A stretch of DNA of 64,000 bases from Bacteroidota bacterium (lineage in GTDB: Bacteria; Bacteroidota; Bacteroidia; Chitinophagales; Chitinophagaceae), in assembly GCA_023428755.1 (NCBI GenBank), contig JAEYWX010000019.1, positions 1 through 64,000 on the forward strand, in the 5' to 3' direction. Shown piece after piece: positions 34,767 to 42,888 of the stretch. A program made the translations under genes and the position numbers. Numbering within the stretch: position 1 is the first letter of the stretch; each line of letters begins with the position of its first letter. The notes beneath the pieces were generated by a model. The model was not told where the DNA came from. It searched no databases and was given only the letters and a program-made list of their open reading frames with translations.

Positions 34767-35231
34767 ATGAATGAGCTCATCCACACATTTTATACAGCCT
34801 TTGCTAAAGGCGACTGGCAAACCATGGCCTCCTGCTATCATCCCGATGCTACCTTTACCGATGAAGTATTTGTAGAGTTAAAAGGAAATGAAGTGATGGC
34901 GATGTGGCGCATGTTGCTGGAGCGGAGCAAAGGTGAACTGGAGATTACCCACAGCCATGTACTATCCAATGCGCAAACAGGCAGTGCCGATTGGGTGGCG
35001 GTTTACATGTTCTCCACCACCGGCAGGAGGGTCATTAACCGCATCCACGCCGAATTTGAATTCAAAGACGGAAAGATCGTTCGCCATACCGATTCGTTTG
35101 ATCTGCACAAATGGGCCGCACAGGCGATGGGTTGGAAAGGGAAACTCTTGGGTGGCACCGCTTTTTTTCGCAAAAAAGTACAAAAAACAGCCTGGGAAAG
35201 CCTGAATCGCTATCTTTCCCGGAATTTTTAG
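34767..35231 (+). CDS. SnoaL/NTF2-like protein
   Basis: 154 residues, a single cone-fold domain. Typical features are ELIHTFYTAFAKGDWQTMASCYHPDATFTDE at the start (quoted part: FYTAFAKGDWQTMASCYH), MWRMLLERSKGELEI, and HAEFEFKDGKIVRHTDSFDL. Such proteins are small-molecule binding or isomerase-like; here the function is unknown. It stands alone before rpsO. Confidence 0.8.
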   Translation: MNELIHTFYTAFAKGDWQTMASCYHPDATFTDEVFVELKGNEVMAMWRMLLERSKGELEITHSHVLSNAQTGSADWVAVYMFSTTGRRVINRIHAEFEFKDGKIVRHTDSFDLHKWAAQAMGWKGKLLGGTAFFRKKVQKTAWESLNRYLSRNF

Positions 35232-35243
35232 GCTGCCTTTTTC

Positions 35244-35273
35244 TTGCTTTTAAACAGTTTTCCCCTACCTTTG
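35244..35273 (+). promoter_or_regulatory. rpsO promoter
   Basis: TTG 35244-35246 and TACCTTTG 35266-35273 with a 19-base spacer. The match to the Bacteroidetes consensus is as exact as at rpsL. Leader about 45 nt. Confidence 0.75.
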
Positions 35274-35322
35274 CCGCCAATTTATAGATGAAAAATTTGG
35301 ATGTCAATTAAAAAAATCTGAG

Positions 35323-35595
35323 ATGTCAGCAATTAAAAAAGAAAAAAAAGCAAGCATTTTTGCAACGTACGGTGGTAATGAAAAAAACACTGGTTCAACT
35401 GAAGGGCAGATCGCTCTCTTAACTGAGCGTATCAACCACATCGCAACGCATCAGAAAGCAAATAAAAAAGATTTCTCCACAAACCGTGGATTGATGCAGT
35501 TGGTAGGTCAACGCAAGAGTTTACTCAGCTACCTGAGCAAAACTGATCTGCAAGGTTACCGTGCATTAATTGAGAAATTAGGTCTCCGCAAATAA
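35323..35595 (+). CDS. rpsO: 30S ribosomal protein S15
   Basis: 90 residues. The S15 core is clear: TGSTEGQIALLTERINHIATHQ (partial: TEGQIALLTERINH), KKDFSTNRGLMQLVGQRK and LLSYLSKTDLQGYRALIEKL. S15 binds the central domain of 16S rRNA. pnp follows, as in many bacteria, but with a terminator between. Confidence 0.97.
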   Translation: MSAIKKEKKASIFATYGGNEKNTGSTEGQIALLTERINHIATHQKANKKDFSTNRGLMQLVGQRKSLLSYLSKTDLQGYRALIEKLGLRK

Positions 35596-35619
35596 TTACG
35601 GATATGTAATACAGCATTG

Positions 35620-35660
35620 TTCCCAACACGTTTTTGATGCGGTTGGGAATTTTGTTTTTG
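35620..35660 (+). terminator. terminator or attenuator between rpsO and pnp
   Basis: The stem TTCCCAAC / GTTGGGAA with a 14-nt loop is followed by TTTTGTTTTT. It may end rpsO partly and let some transcription reach pnp. Confidence 0.65.
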
Positions 35661-35753
35661 TTACAGGTTTCTCCCTTCATTTCATTATTCACTGAATTGC
35701 CTGTACGGCTCACTTCCCGCCTGCCTGCTTGTCAATTCAAAAACACATGTAGT

Positions 35754-37934
35754 ATGTTATCACAACCTATCAGTAAATCATTTGATTTGGGTGGTGGCCG
35801 TATTGTTACCATCGAAACTGGTAAACTGGCCCGCCAGGCCGATGGTGCTGTAACTGTGCGCCAGGGCAATTGTATTTTGCTCGCAACAGTTGTTGCCAAT
35901 AAAGAACCAAAAGAGGGACAGGATTTCTTCCCTTTATCAGTAGACTACCAGGAAAAATTTGCATCTGCAGGCCGTATTCCCGGTTCATTTTTTAAGCGTG
36001 AAGCACGATTGAACGATTACGAGGTACTCACCAGCCGTTTGATCGACCGTGCTTTACGACCTTTGTTCCCCGAAGATTATTTGTGCGATGTGCAGGTATT
36101 GATCAGCCTCGTTTCATCTGATGCAGAGGTAATGCCCGATGCATTGGCTTGTTTGGCTGCATCAGCTGCATTAGCTGTTTCAGATATTCCCATCAAAGAA
36201 ATTATTTCAGAAGTACGTATCGCTACCATTGATGGTGAAATGGTGATCAACCCCACCCGTTCACAATTGGCAAGGGCCACTTCTGAATTCATCATCGCAG
36301 CAACAGAAAAAAACCTGATGATGGTGGAAGGTGAAGCAAAAGAATGCAGTGAAGAAGATTTGGTAAAAGCATTGGAAATGGCGCATGATGCCATCCGTGT
36401 TCAGATCAAAGCACAGCAGGAGCTGCGTGAGGCAAAAGGCGTCACTACCAAGCGTGATTACAAAAAGCCCGAAGCAAATGAAGAGATCAATCAAAAAGTG
36501 ATTGCTTTTGCAAAAGATAAAATTTATGCGATTTCAAAAGCAGGCAGTGCCAAGAACGAGCGGAGTGAAGCTTACAGCAAGCTGAAAGAGGAACTGGTTG
36601 CCAGCCTTGGTGAAGAAGCAACGGATGCAGATAAGAAATTTGCAAAGAAATACTTCGAAGATCTGAAGTGGGAAGTGGTACGTAACATGATCCTTGAAGA
36701 TCGTGTTCGTTTGGATGGCCGTAAGTTAGACCAGGTTCGTCCGCTTGCAATGGAAATTGAACCATTGCCAACGCCGCACGGTTCTGCTTTGTTTACACGT
36801 GGTGAAACACAATCGTTAACCACTGTAACATTGGGTACCAAGCTGGATGAGTTGTTGGTAGAGAGTGCAGCCAACAGCAGTTATTCAAAATTCTTCCTGC
36901 ATTATAATTTCCCGCCGTTTTCAACTGGTGAAGTAAAGATGATGCGTGGAGTTGGTCGACGTGAAGTAGGTCATGGTAACCTTGCACAACGTTCATTAAA
37001 ACAAATGATGCCCGGTGGCGAATATCCATACACTGTTCGTGTAGTGAGTGATATTCTTGAATCAAACGGTTCGTCATCAATGGCAACAGTATGTGCGGGT
37101 TCATTGGCGTTAATGGATGCAGGCGTTCCGGTGCAGAAACACGTTAGTGGTGTTGCAATGGGATTGATTACCCGTGGTGATGGTAAGTATGCAATTTTAA
37201 CTGACATCCTTGGTGATGAAGATCATTTGGGTGATATGGACTTTAAAGTAACCGGAACACGTGAAGGTATTTGCGGTGTGCAGATGGATATTAAAGTGGA
37301 TGGTTTAAGTATGGATGTAATGCGTGAAGCATTGAACCAGGCAAAGGCCGGTCGTTTACATATTCTGGATGCAATGTATGAGTGTGTGTCTGAACCACGA
37401 CCTGAGGTGAAACCACATGCACCACGCATGGAGAAACTGATCATCGATAAAGAATTTATTGGTGCAGTGATCGGACCAGGTGGTAAAGTGATCCAGGAAA
37501 TTCAGCGTGAAACAGGTACAACTATTACCATTGAAGAAGTAGGTAATTACGGTGAGGTGAGCATCTTCTCACAAGAAAAAACCGGCTTGGAAAAAGCAGT
37601 AGCATGGGTAAAAGGTATTGTAGCGGTTCCTGAAGTAGGTGCAGTGTACGAAGCAACTGTAAAAGGCATTAAAGAATTTGGTGCGTTTGTAGAATTCCTG
37701 CCAAAGAAAGAAGGTTTGTTACACATCAGTGAAATAAGCTGGAAGCGCCTCGACAGCATGGAAGGTGTGTTGAATGTGGGTGATGTGGTGAAAGTAAAGC
37801 TCATTGGTCTTGATCCAAGAACCGGTAAGTTTAAACTCAGCCGCAAAGCCTTAATGCCAAAACCGGAGAGTGGTCCACGTCCGCAGGTACAGCCAAAGCA
37901 GGATGAAGGAAACAAAGGTGAAGAGCGTCTTTAA
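35754..37934 (+). CDS. pnp: polyribonucleotide nucleotidyltransferase (PNPase)
   Basis: 726 residues from ATG 35754 (MLSQPISKSFDLGGG). Two RNase PH domains (first with ARQADGAVTVRQG and FKREARLNDYE; second with HYNFPPFSTGEVKMMRG and SNGSSSMATVCAGS), a KH domain (EFIGAVIGPGGKVIQEI, about residue 565) and an S1 domain (GAVYEATVKGIKEFGAFVEF, about 625-700). It degrades RNA 3'-5' with phosphate. The upstream 40 codons of the longer frame are in the rpsO terminator region and are not used. Confidence 0.96.
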   Translation: MLSQPISKSFDLGGGRIVTIETGKLARQADGAVTVRQGNCILLATVVANKEPKEGQDFFPLSVDYQEKFASAGRIPGSFFKREARLNDYEVLTSRLIDRALRPLFPEDYLCDVQVLISLVSSDAEVMPDALACLAASAALAVSDIPIKEIISEVRIATIDGEMVINPTRSQLARATSEFIIAATEKNLMMVEGEAKECSEEDLVKALEMAHDAIRVQIKAQQELREAKGVTTKRDYKKPEANEEINQKVIAFAKDKIYAISKAGSAKNERSEAYSKLKEELVASLGEEATDADKKFAKKYFEDLKWEVVRNMILEDRVRLDGRKLDQVRPLAMEIEPLPTPHGSALFTRGETQSLTTVTLGTKLDELLVESAANSSYSKFFLHYNFPPFSTGEVKMMRGVGRREVGHGNLAQRSLKQMMPGGEYPYTVRVVSDILESNGSSSMATVCAGSLALMDAGVPVQKHVSGVAMGLITRGDGKYAILTDILGDEDHLGDMDFKVTGTREGICGVQMDIKVDGLSMDVMREALNQAKAGRLHILDAMYECVSEPRPEVKPHAPRMEKLIIDKEFIGAVIGPGGKVIQEIQRETGTTITIEEVGNYGEVSIFSQEKTGLEKAVAWVKGIVAVPEVGAVYEATVKGIKEFGAFVEFLPKKEGLLHISEISWKRLDSMEGVLNVGDVVKVKLIGLDPRTGKFKLSRKALMPKPESGPRPQVQPKQDEGNKGEERL

Positions 37935-37954
37935 TAAGCAATAAATTGAAAGCG

Positions 37955-37986
37955 AATCTCCGGTCTTAAGACCGGAGATTTTTTTG
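37955..37986 (+). terminator. pnp terminator
   Basis: A perfect 26-bp palindrome (AATCTCCGGTCTT and its complement) followed by seven T. Confidence 0.88.
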
Positions 37987-38000
37987 GCATTTATATTTTA

Positions 38001-38029
38001 CGAAATTAAATTTCGAAATTGTAAATTTG
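38001..38029 (+). promoter_or_regulatory. HigBA promoter with palindromic operator
   Basis: The palindrome CGAAATTAAATTTCG (38001-38015) lies just upstream of TAAATTTG (38022-38029), the -7 element. The ATG at 38035 is 5 bp beyond it. Overlap of a palindrome with the promoter suits autorepression by the antitoxin. Confidence 0.5.
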
Positions 38030-38034
38030 CAAAT

Positions 38035-38328
38035 ATGGTTGTTATCAGTTACGGTACACTAAAGGCTTTTTACGAAGTACATGCAGATGCTGAAGAAGCA
38101 TTAAATAACTGGTATCGATTGGCAATCAATTCTGATTGGAAGCAAATAGCCGATATAAAAGCAGTTTTCAACTCAGTTGATTATGTTGGAAATGATCGGT
38201 TTGTATTTAACATAAGAGGGAATAAATACAGATTGGTTGTTATGATTTTTTTTAATATCAGGACAGTTTTTATAAGGTTTGTTGGCACACATGCTGAATA
38301 TGATCAAATTGATTGTTCAACTATTTAA
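38035..38328 (+). CDS. higB: HigB-type mRNA interferase toxin
   Basis: 97 residues from ATG 38035. HigB_toxin (RelE/ParE superfamily, host-inhibition type) pattern: ALNNWYRLAINSDWKQIADIKAVF (quoted part: NNWYRLAINSDWKQ), NDRFVFNIRGNKYRLVV and TVFIRFVGTHAEYDQID with the catalytic-type His/Tyr near the end. It cleaves ribosome-bound mRNA. The antitoxin follows after 10 bp, in the reversed toxin-first order typical of higBA. The extra 17 codons of the longer frame overlap the operator. Confidence 0.87.
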   Translation: MVVISYGTLKAFYEVHADAEEALNNWYRLAINSDWKQIADIKAVFNSVDYVGNDRFVFNIRGNKYRLVVMIFFNIRTVFIRFVGTHAEYDQIDCSTI

Positions 38329-38338
38329 AACAATAACG

Positions 38339-38698
38339 ATGATACAATCTAAAGAGCAATACGATAGTGTTATGCAGCAAATTAATTTGCTGATGGGTAA
38401 AGGCAGTGATAACATCAGCAATGAAGAATTGATTACACTAAAGTTATTGGCCGAGGCTGCGCAGGCATATGAACAAAAGATTTATAACGTTAAAAGCCCC
38501 GAAACCCTGCAGGGAATATTGGAGTTGTTCATGTTTGAAGCAAAGATGAACCAAAAACAGTTTGCAGCTTTTCTCGGCATTTCTGAAACCAAACTTTCCT
38601 TTGTGCTAAACGGCAAACGCAGACCTGATGTGGATTTATTAAAATTGCTGCATACCAAATTGAATCTTGATGCAGCAGTGTTACTGCAAGCTGCTTAG
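38339..38698 (+). CDS. higA: HigA-type XRE antitoxin
   Basis: 119 residues from ATG 38339 (MIQSKEQYDSVM). An N-terminal helical region (residues 1-60) is followed by an HTH_3 domain (FEAKMNQKQFAAFLGISET, then KLSFVLNGKRRPDVDLLK). It neutralises HigB and probably binds the palindrome at 38001-38015. Confidence 0.85.
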   Translation: MIQSKEQYDSVMQQINLLMGKGSDNISNEELITLKLLAEAAQAYEQKIYNVKSPETLQGILELFMFEAKMNQKQFAAFLGISETKLSFVLNGKRRPDVDLLKLLHTKLNLDAAVLLQAA

Positions 38699-38743
38699 TT
38701 TTTTAAACTTAAAATACCGTTACGAATTGCATATCGACTTACA

Positions 38744-39565
38744 ATGAATAATTATATAAAAATCAGCATTGATATCGACACTGAAGAAGAGCAGGAATTA
38801 CTGCTTGCTTTACTAAGCGAAGCAGGGTATGATGGTTTTGAAGAAACGGAAGATCAACTCAATGCCTATATCAACGAAGCAGCATTTAATGAAACAGAAC
38901 TAAAAACATTGTTACAATCATTTTCGAAAGAGTTTGGCAAAGAGGTCATCGCTCCCCGCAACTGGAACCAGGAATGGGAACAGCATTACGAACCCGTTAT
39001 TGTAAATGATTTTGTGGCAGTGCGTGCTCATTTTCATGCGCCCATTGCAAACGTGCAGCATGAGATAGTGATCACTCCCAAAATGAGTTTTGGTACCGGG
39101 CATCATGCCACTACCTGGCAAATGATGAAGCAAATGCAGCAGATTGATTTTAACGGTAAAACAGTTTTTGATTTTGGTTGCGGTACGGGTGTGCTGGCCA
39201 TCCTTGCAGAAAAGCTGGGCGCAGCAGAGATATTGGCAATTGATAATGATGACATATGCGTTGAAAACTCGCTGGAGAATGTAGCAAACAATCAATGCAC
39301 ACATATTCATGTGGAAAAAGCAACGGCACCGCCCAACGGAAAAATGTTTGATGTGATACTGGCCAATATCAATCGACATATTCTGCTGTCAACAATGGAA
39401 ACCATGGCAGCAACATTGAACAGAAACGGTTACCTGCTGATCAGTGGTTTTTATGCATTTGAAGATCAGTTGCTGATTGATGCAGCCAATAGTCATCAAT
39501 TGCACATGCAGCAATCATCGCAACGGGATCAATGGAGTTGTTTATTGTTCAGCAAACAGGCGTAA
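38744..39565 (+). CDS. prmA: ribosomal protein L11 methyltransferase
   Basis: 273 residues. N-terminal substrate-binding domain (ELLLALLSEAGYDGFEET), then the SAM motif FDFGCGTGVLAILAEKLGA (about residues 144-162), IDNDDICVENSLENV and LANINRHILLSTME (NPPY-like position). The TGHHATTWQMM segment precedes the SAM motif as in PrmA. It trimethylates L11. plsY follows in the next base pair. Confidence 0.93.
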   Translation: MNNYIKISIDIDTEEEQELLLALLSEAGYDGFEETEDQLNAYINEAAFNETELKTLLQSFSKEFGKEVIAPRNWNQEWEQHYEPVIVNDFVAVRAHFHAPIANVQHEIVITPKMSFGTGHHATTWQMMKQMQQIDFNGKTVFDFGCGTGVLAILAEKLGAAEILAIDNDDICVENSLENVANNQCTHIHVEKATAPPNGKMFDVILANINRHILLSTMETMAATLNRNGYLLISGFYAFEDQLLIDAANSHQLHMQQSSQRDQWSCLLFSKQA

Positions 39566-39566
39566 G

Positions 39567-40199
39567 ATGAACCTGGCAATCCTGACCATAGCTGCGTATT
39601 TAATTGGATCCATTCCAACTGCCTTCTGGATCGGAAAGATCTTTTTCAATATTGATATCCGTGAACATGGCAGTAAAAACATGGGCGCTACCAATACCTT
39701 TCGTGTGTTAGGGGCTGTGTGGGGCATTGTAGTATTGCTCATTGATATGGGAAAAGGAATTGCGGCTGTGCAACTGGCACATATGGTGCAGCCGTCTGAC
39801 TGGTTAGGTACAGAACATACATTCTGGAAATTGATTTTCGGGTTGGTTGCAATTGCCGGACACATCTTTCCCATATTCGCCGGCTTCAGAGGTGGTAAAG
39901 GTGTGGCTACGTTGTTTGGAGTAGTGATAGCTATTCAACCATGGACAGCACTCATTAGCGTAGGCGTTTTTTTAGCAGTTGTATTTTTAACGAAATACAT
40001 TTCCTTAGGCTCTATCATTGCAGTGGTTGTATTTGCTGCCTGTGTGTGGTTCGCTGTGTTTGAAACCAATGTGTACATGCGGTGGTTTTCTGTAATCGCA
40101 GCCACATTGGTGATAGGAATGCATTGGTCAAACATTATGCGGTTGGTTGCAGGGAAAGAACATAAGTTCAACGGTTTCAGAAAGAAAAAGAAACCTTAA
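39567..40199 (+). CDS. plsY: glycerol-3-phosphate acyltransferase PlsY
   Basis: 210 residues from ATG 39567, immediately after prmA. Motif 1 GSIPTAFWIGK (about residue 13), motif 2 HGSKNMGATNTFRVLG (about 32-47) and motif 3 FRGGKGVATLFG (about 109-120), with five predicted membrane helices. It acylates glycerol-3-P from acyl phosphate in phospholipid synthesis. Longer upstream codons belong to prmA. Confidence 0.93.
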   Translation: MNLAILTIAAYLIGSIPTAFWIGKIFFNIDIREHGSKNMGATNTFRVLGAVWGIVVLLIDMGKGIAAVQLAHMVQPSDWLGTEHTFWKLIFGLVAIAGHIFPIFAGFRGGKGVATLFGVVIAIQPWTALISVGVFLAVVFLTKYISLGSIIAVVVFAACVWFAVFETNVYMRWFSVIAATLVIGMHWSNIMRLVAGKEHKFNGFRKKKKP

Positions 40200-40268
40200 C
40201 ATTCCTTACCACATTCTATCTTTAAACTTGGTACGTAAATTGAAATCTATTTAAAAAATCAACGAAAG

Positions 40269-41081
40269 ATGAAAAAGATACTTAGCTCATTTGTGGTCGT
40301 AGCTTTTCTGTTAGCGGGTTGTGCAAAGAACCAGGTGACCGGGCGTAGTCAACTTCGGTTACTACCCGAAAAAGACTTGCAGTCAATGGCAACACAACAA
40401 TACCAGCAGTTTTTATCGGAAAGTAAAGTTGTGCCTGTAACAGTGAATAAAGATGCAGAAATGGTACGCCGTGTAGGTACACGTATCGCAGCGGCTATTA
40501 CCCAGTTTCTGCAAAAAGAAGGAAAAGGCGACTTGCTCGAAGGCTACAAATGGGAGTTTAATCTCATCGATAATAAAGAAGTGAATGCCTGGTGTATGCC
40601 CGGTGGTAAAGTGGTCGTGTACACTGGTTTATTACCCGTAACACAAAACGAAGCAGCGCTGGCTGTGGTAGTGGGACACGAAATTGCTCATGCGATTGCA
40701 TTGCACGGAAATGAACGCATGAGCCAGGGTTTGATGCAGCAGTTAGGCGGTGTGGCATTATCGGTGGCAGTAGCCAATAAGCCGGCCGAAACGCAGAACC
40801 TCTTTATGACGGCCTATGGTATTGGTTCAACGGTAGGAGGTACCTTGCCGTTCTCCCGCAAGCAGGAGTTGGAAGCCGATCAGTTTGGACTTCGTTTTGC
40901 TGCCATGGCAGGTTATAACCCACAGGAAGCCATTCCTTTCTGGCAACGCATGGCACAGGCCAGCGGCGGACAAAAACCACCTGAGTTGTTGAGCACCCAT
41001 CCGTCGGATGCCACCCGTATTCAAAAAATGCAGACCTATGTAAAAGAGGCAATGCCTTATTACAAACCACTGGCTAAATAA
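40269..41081 (+). CDS. M48-family metallopeptidase lipoprotein
   Basis: 270 residues. Lipoprotein signal with lipobox LLAGC (Cys about 18). The zinc motif HEIAHAIALHGNERMSQ (about residues 138-154) is followed by a third ligand Glu in KQELEADQFGLRFAAMAGYNP (quoted part: LEADQFGLRFAAMAGY). This is a Ste24/Oma1-like peptidase acting in the periplasm, similar to BepA/LoiP in protein quality control. Substrates unknown. Confidence 0.88.
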   Translation: MKKILSSFVVVAFLLAGCAKNQVTGRSQLRLLPEKDLQSMATQQYQQFLSESKVVPVTVNKDAEMVRRVGTRIAAAITQFLQKEGKGDLLEGYKWEFNLIDNKEVNAWCMPGGKVVVYTGLLPVTQNEAALAVVVGHEIAHAIALHGNERMSQGLMQQLGGVALSVAVANKPAETQNLFMTAYGIGSTVGGTLPFSRKQELEADQFGLRFAAMAGYNPQEAIPFWQRMAQASGGQKPPELLSTHPSDATRIQKMQTYVKEAMPYYKPLAK

Positions 41082-41105
41082 TTAACAACCAGTTTTTTAA
41101 ATACC

Positions 41106-41136
41106 AAATCCCTCCAAGGTGGAGGGATTTTTTTTG
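41106..41136 (+). terminator. terminator after the M48 peptidase gene
   Basis: The stem AAATCCCTCC / GGAGGGATTT is followed by T8. Confidence 0.82.
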
Positions 41137-41190
41137 GATTTGTTTCGTAAAAAGATGCCCGTTTTATGCGCATTTACGGGTAAAATGGAC

Positions 41191-41198
41191 TACTTTTG
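41191..41198 (+). promoter_or_regulatory. -7 element of the 41236 gene
   Basis: TACTTTTG, about 38 bp upstream of ATG 41236. Supports the shorter start over 41119. Confidence 0.45.
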
Positions 41199-41235
41199 CA
41201 CTCCAACTCTAGTTCTCATCAAAATTTACATTGGC

Positions 41236-41682
41236 ATGTCTATTTCTCTCTTGGAAAAACTCCAATTGAACGAAGAAAAGAACTTACTCATTCAGGGATT
41301 ACCCTCTTCAATCGAAAAACAATTTGTGAAGCTGTCGTTTGCAAAAAACGTCACTCCGTTGTTACGTAGTAAGAAGATTGACTTCGCCCTGATTTTTGCG
41401 GTAAATCAGAATCAATTGAACGGAATCTTAAAGGAAGTGTTACCTGCTTTGGCATCCAATGCCAAGTTTTGGGTAGCATATCCGAAAACAGCTTCTAAAA
41501 TTGTGAGTGATTTAAACCGTGATGGAAGCTGGCAGTTTGTTTGCCAGTGCGGATTTGAAACTTCAGAAGAAGTGGTGTTGGATCATGTTTGGACAGCGAT
41601 GCGTTTTGAACACGCCATGGCATTAGCTCCAAAGCCAACAAGAACAAACAGAACTTCAAGGTTAACACCGGCTGAAGCGTAA
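41236..41682 (+). CDS. conserved hypothetical protein
   Basis: 148 residues from ATG 41236 (MSISLLEKLQL). Predicted alpha/beta (DFALIFAVNQNQLNGILKEV, KFWVAYPKTASKIVSDL), with a C-terminal basic tail (KPTRTNRTSRL). It resembles small conserved Bacteroidetes proteins of unknown function; the pattern FWVAYPK then a helix hints at the DUF3052 type, which is not certain. Confidence 0.7.
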   Translation: MSISLLEKLQLNEEKNLLIQGLPSSIEKQFVKLSFAKNVTPLLRSKKIDFALIFAVNQNQLNGILKEVLPALASNAKFWVAYPKTASKIVSDLNRDGSWQFVCQCGFETSEEVVLDHVWTAMRFEHAMALAPKPTRTNRTSRLTPAEA

Positions 41683-41706
41683 ATCCGTTCACCAACTAAT
41701 TACACT

Positions 41707-41731
41707 AGCCGTCTGCAAAGGCGGCTTTTTA
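41707..41731 (+). terminator. terminator after the 41236 gene
   Basis: The stem AGCCGTC / GGCGGCT with a TGCAAA loop is followed by T5. Confidence 0.65.
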
Positions 41732-41738
41732 GTTTTAC

Positions 41739-42260
41739 ATGAGTCATCAGAATATTGAAATAAAAGCACGCTGTGCAGATGCTTCCTTTATCCGGCAGTA
41801 CCTGCATCAACAGAAAGCGTTGTTTAAAGGAGTTGATGAACAAACGGATACCTATTTTCACGTGAACAGTGGCCGGCTGAAATTGCGGCAGGGAGCCATT
41901 GAAAATTCACTCATTTTTTACAAACGTGATAACAGTGCAGGCCCGAAGCTGAGCGAAGTATATTTAGTGCAGGTGGATCATAACAGCGAGCCGTTGAAAG
42001 AATTGCTTACACATGCCAACGGAGTGAAAGTAGTGGTGAAAAAGAAACGGGAAATTTATTTCATCGAAAACGTAAAGTTTCACATAGATGAAGTGGAAGG
42101 GCTGGGAAGTTTTGTGGAAATTGAAGCCATTGATGAAGACGGCACACTTGGTTTAGGAACCATTCAACAGCAATGTGCCTATTACCTGCAGCAATTTAAC
42201 ATACAAACCGATGATCTTTTAACGCATTCTTACAGCGACCTGTTGTTGAAAGCAACGTAG
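41739..42260 (+). CDS. CYTH-domain protein (CyaB-like)
   Basis: 173 residues. The CYTH hallmark EIKARC (about residues 6-11, ExExK-like) and alternating basic/acidic strands (LKLRQG, LIFYKRDN, KVVVKKKREIYFI, FHIDEVEGLGSFVEIEA) form a triphosphate tunnel. Class IV adenylate cyclases and thiamine-triphosphatase-like enzymes share this fold. Which substrate is used cannot be told. A PAP2 phosphatase gene follows after 13 bp. Confidence 0.83.
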   Translation: MSHQNIEIKARCADASFIRQYLHQQKALFKGVDEQTDTYFHVNSGRLKLRQGAIENSLIFYKRDNSAGPKLSEVYLVQVDHNSEPLKELLTHANGVKVVVKKKREIYFIENVKFHIDEVEGLGSFVEIEAIDEDGTLGLGTIQQQCAYYLQQFNIQTDDLLTHSYSDLLLKAT

Positions 42261-42273
42261 TTTTGTAACGGAC

Positions 42274-42888
42274 ATGAACTGGAAGTACAACCATCCCACT
42301 CGTAATCTGTTTACCTATGCAACGATTCTTTTTTTGTTGCTGGGTACGGCTTCCCTGTTTTACTGGAATAAAGAACAGGTATTCTTTTTTCTCAACCGGC
42401 AACATACATATACGGCTGATGTGATCCTGAAATATTTCACCTATATCGGTGATGGCATTTTTATGATCGGGTTGGGTTTATTGTTGCTGCTGCTACGCAT
42501 GCGAAAGCTCGGCGTGTTAATGTTACTTTCATTTTTACTGAGTGGCTTATTGGCACAATCCATCAAACGGATCGAAGAACGTCCACGCCCGGGATTGTAT
42601 TTTCAAAATCCGGATGTCATTCATCGGGTAGATGATGTATTACTGAAAGGGAAAAACAGTTTTCCCAGCGGACATACAACCACGGCTTTTGCAACATTCA
42701 GCTTACTGGCCTTTGCATCACGAAACAAGTTTGTACAATTTTTATACTTTGCCATTGCTGTAACCGTTGGCTATTCCCGTATTTATTTAGGACAGCATTT
42801 TACTGAAGATGTGTTGATGGGTGCTGCTGTAGGATTTCTCAGTTCCTTTTTCTTAAGCTGGCTGTTGCGAAAGAAAGATTGGGATTGA
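42274..42888 (+). CDS. PAP2-family membrane phosphatase
   Basis: 204 residues with about five membrane helices. The three phosphatase motifs are visible: KRIEERPRP (about residue 97), FPSGHTTTAF (about 130) and SRIYLGQHFTEDVLMG (about 169). Lipid phosphatase superfamily, for example undecaprenyl-PP or phosphatidylglycerol-P phosphatase. The stop meets the dnaG stop directly (convergent). Confidence 0.88.
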   Translation: MNWKYNHPTRNLFTYATILFLLLGTASLFYWNKEQVFFFLNRQHTYTADVILKYFTYIGDGIFMIGLGLLLLLLRMRKLGVLMLLSFLLSGLLAQSIKRIEERPRPGLYFQNPDVIHRVDDVLLKGKNSFPSGHTTTAFATFSLLAFASRNKFVQFLYFAIAVTVGYSRIYLGQHFTEDVLMGAAVGFLSSFFLSWLLRKKDWD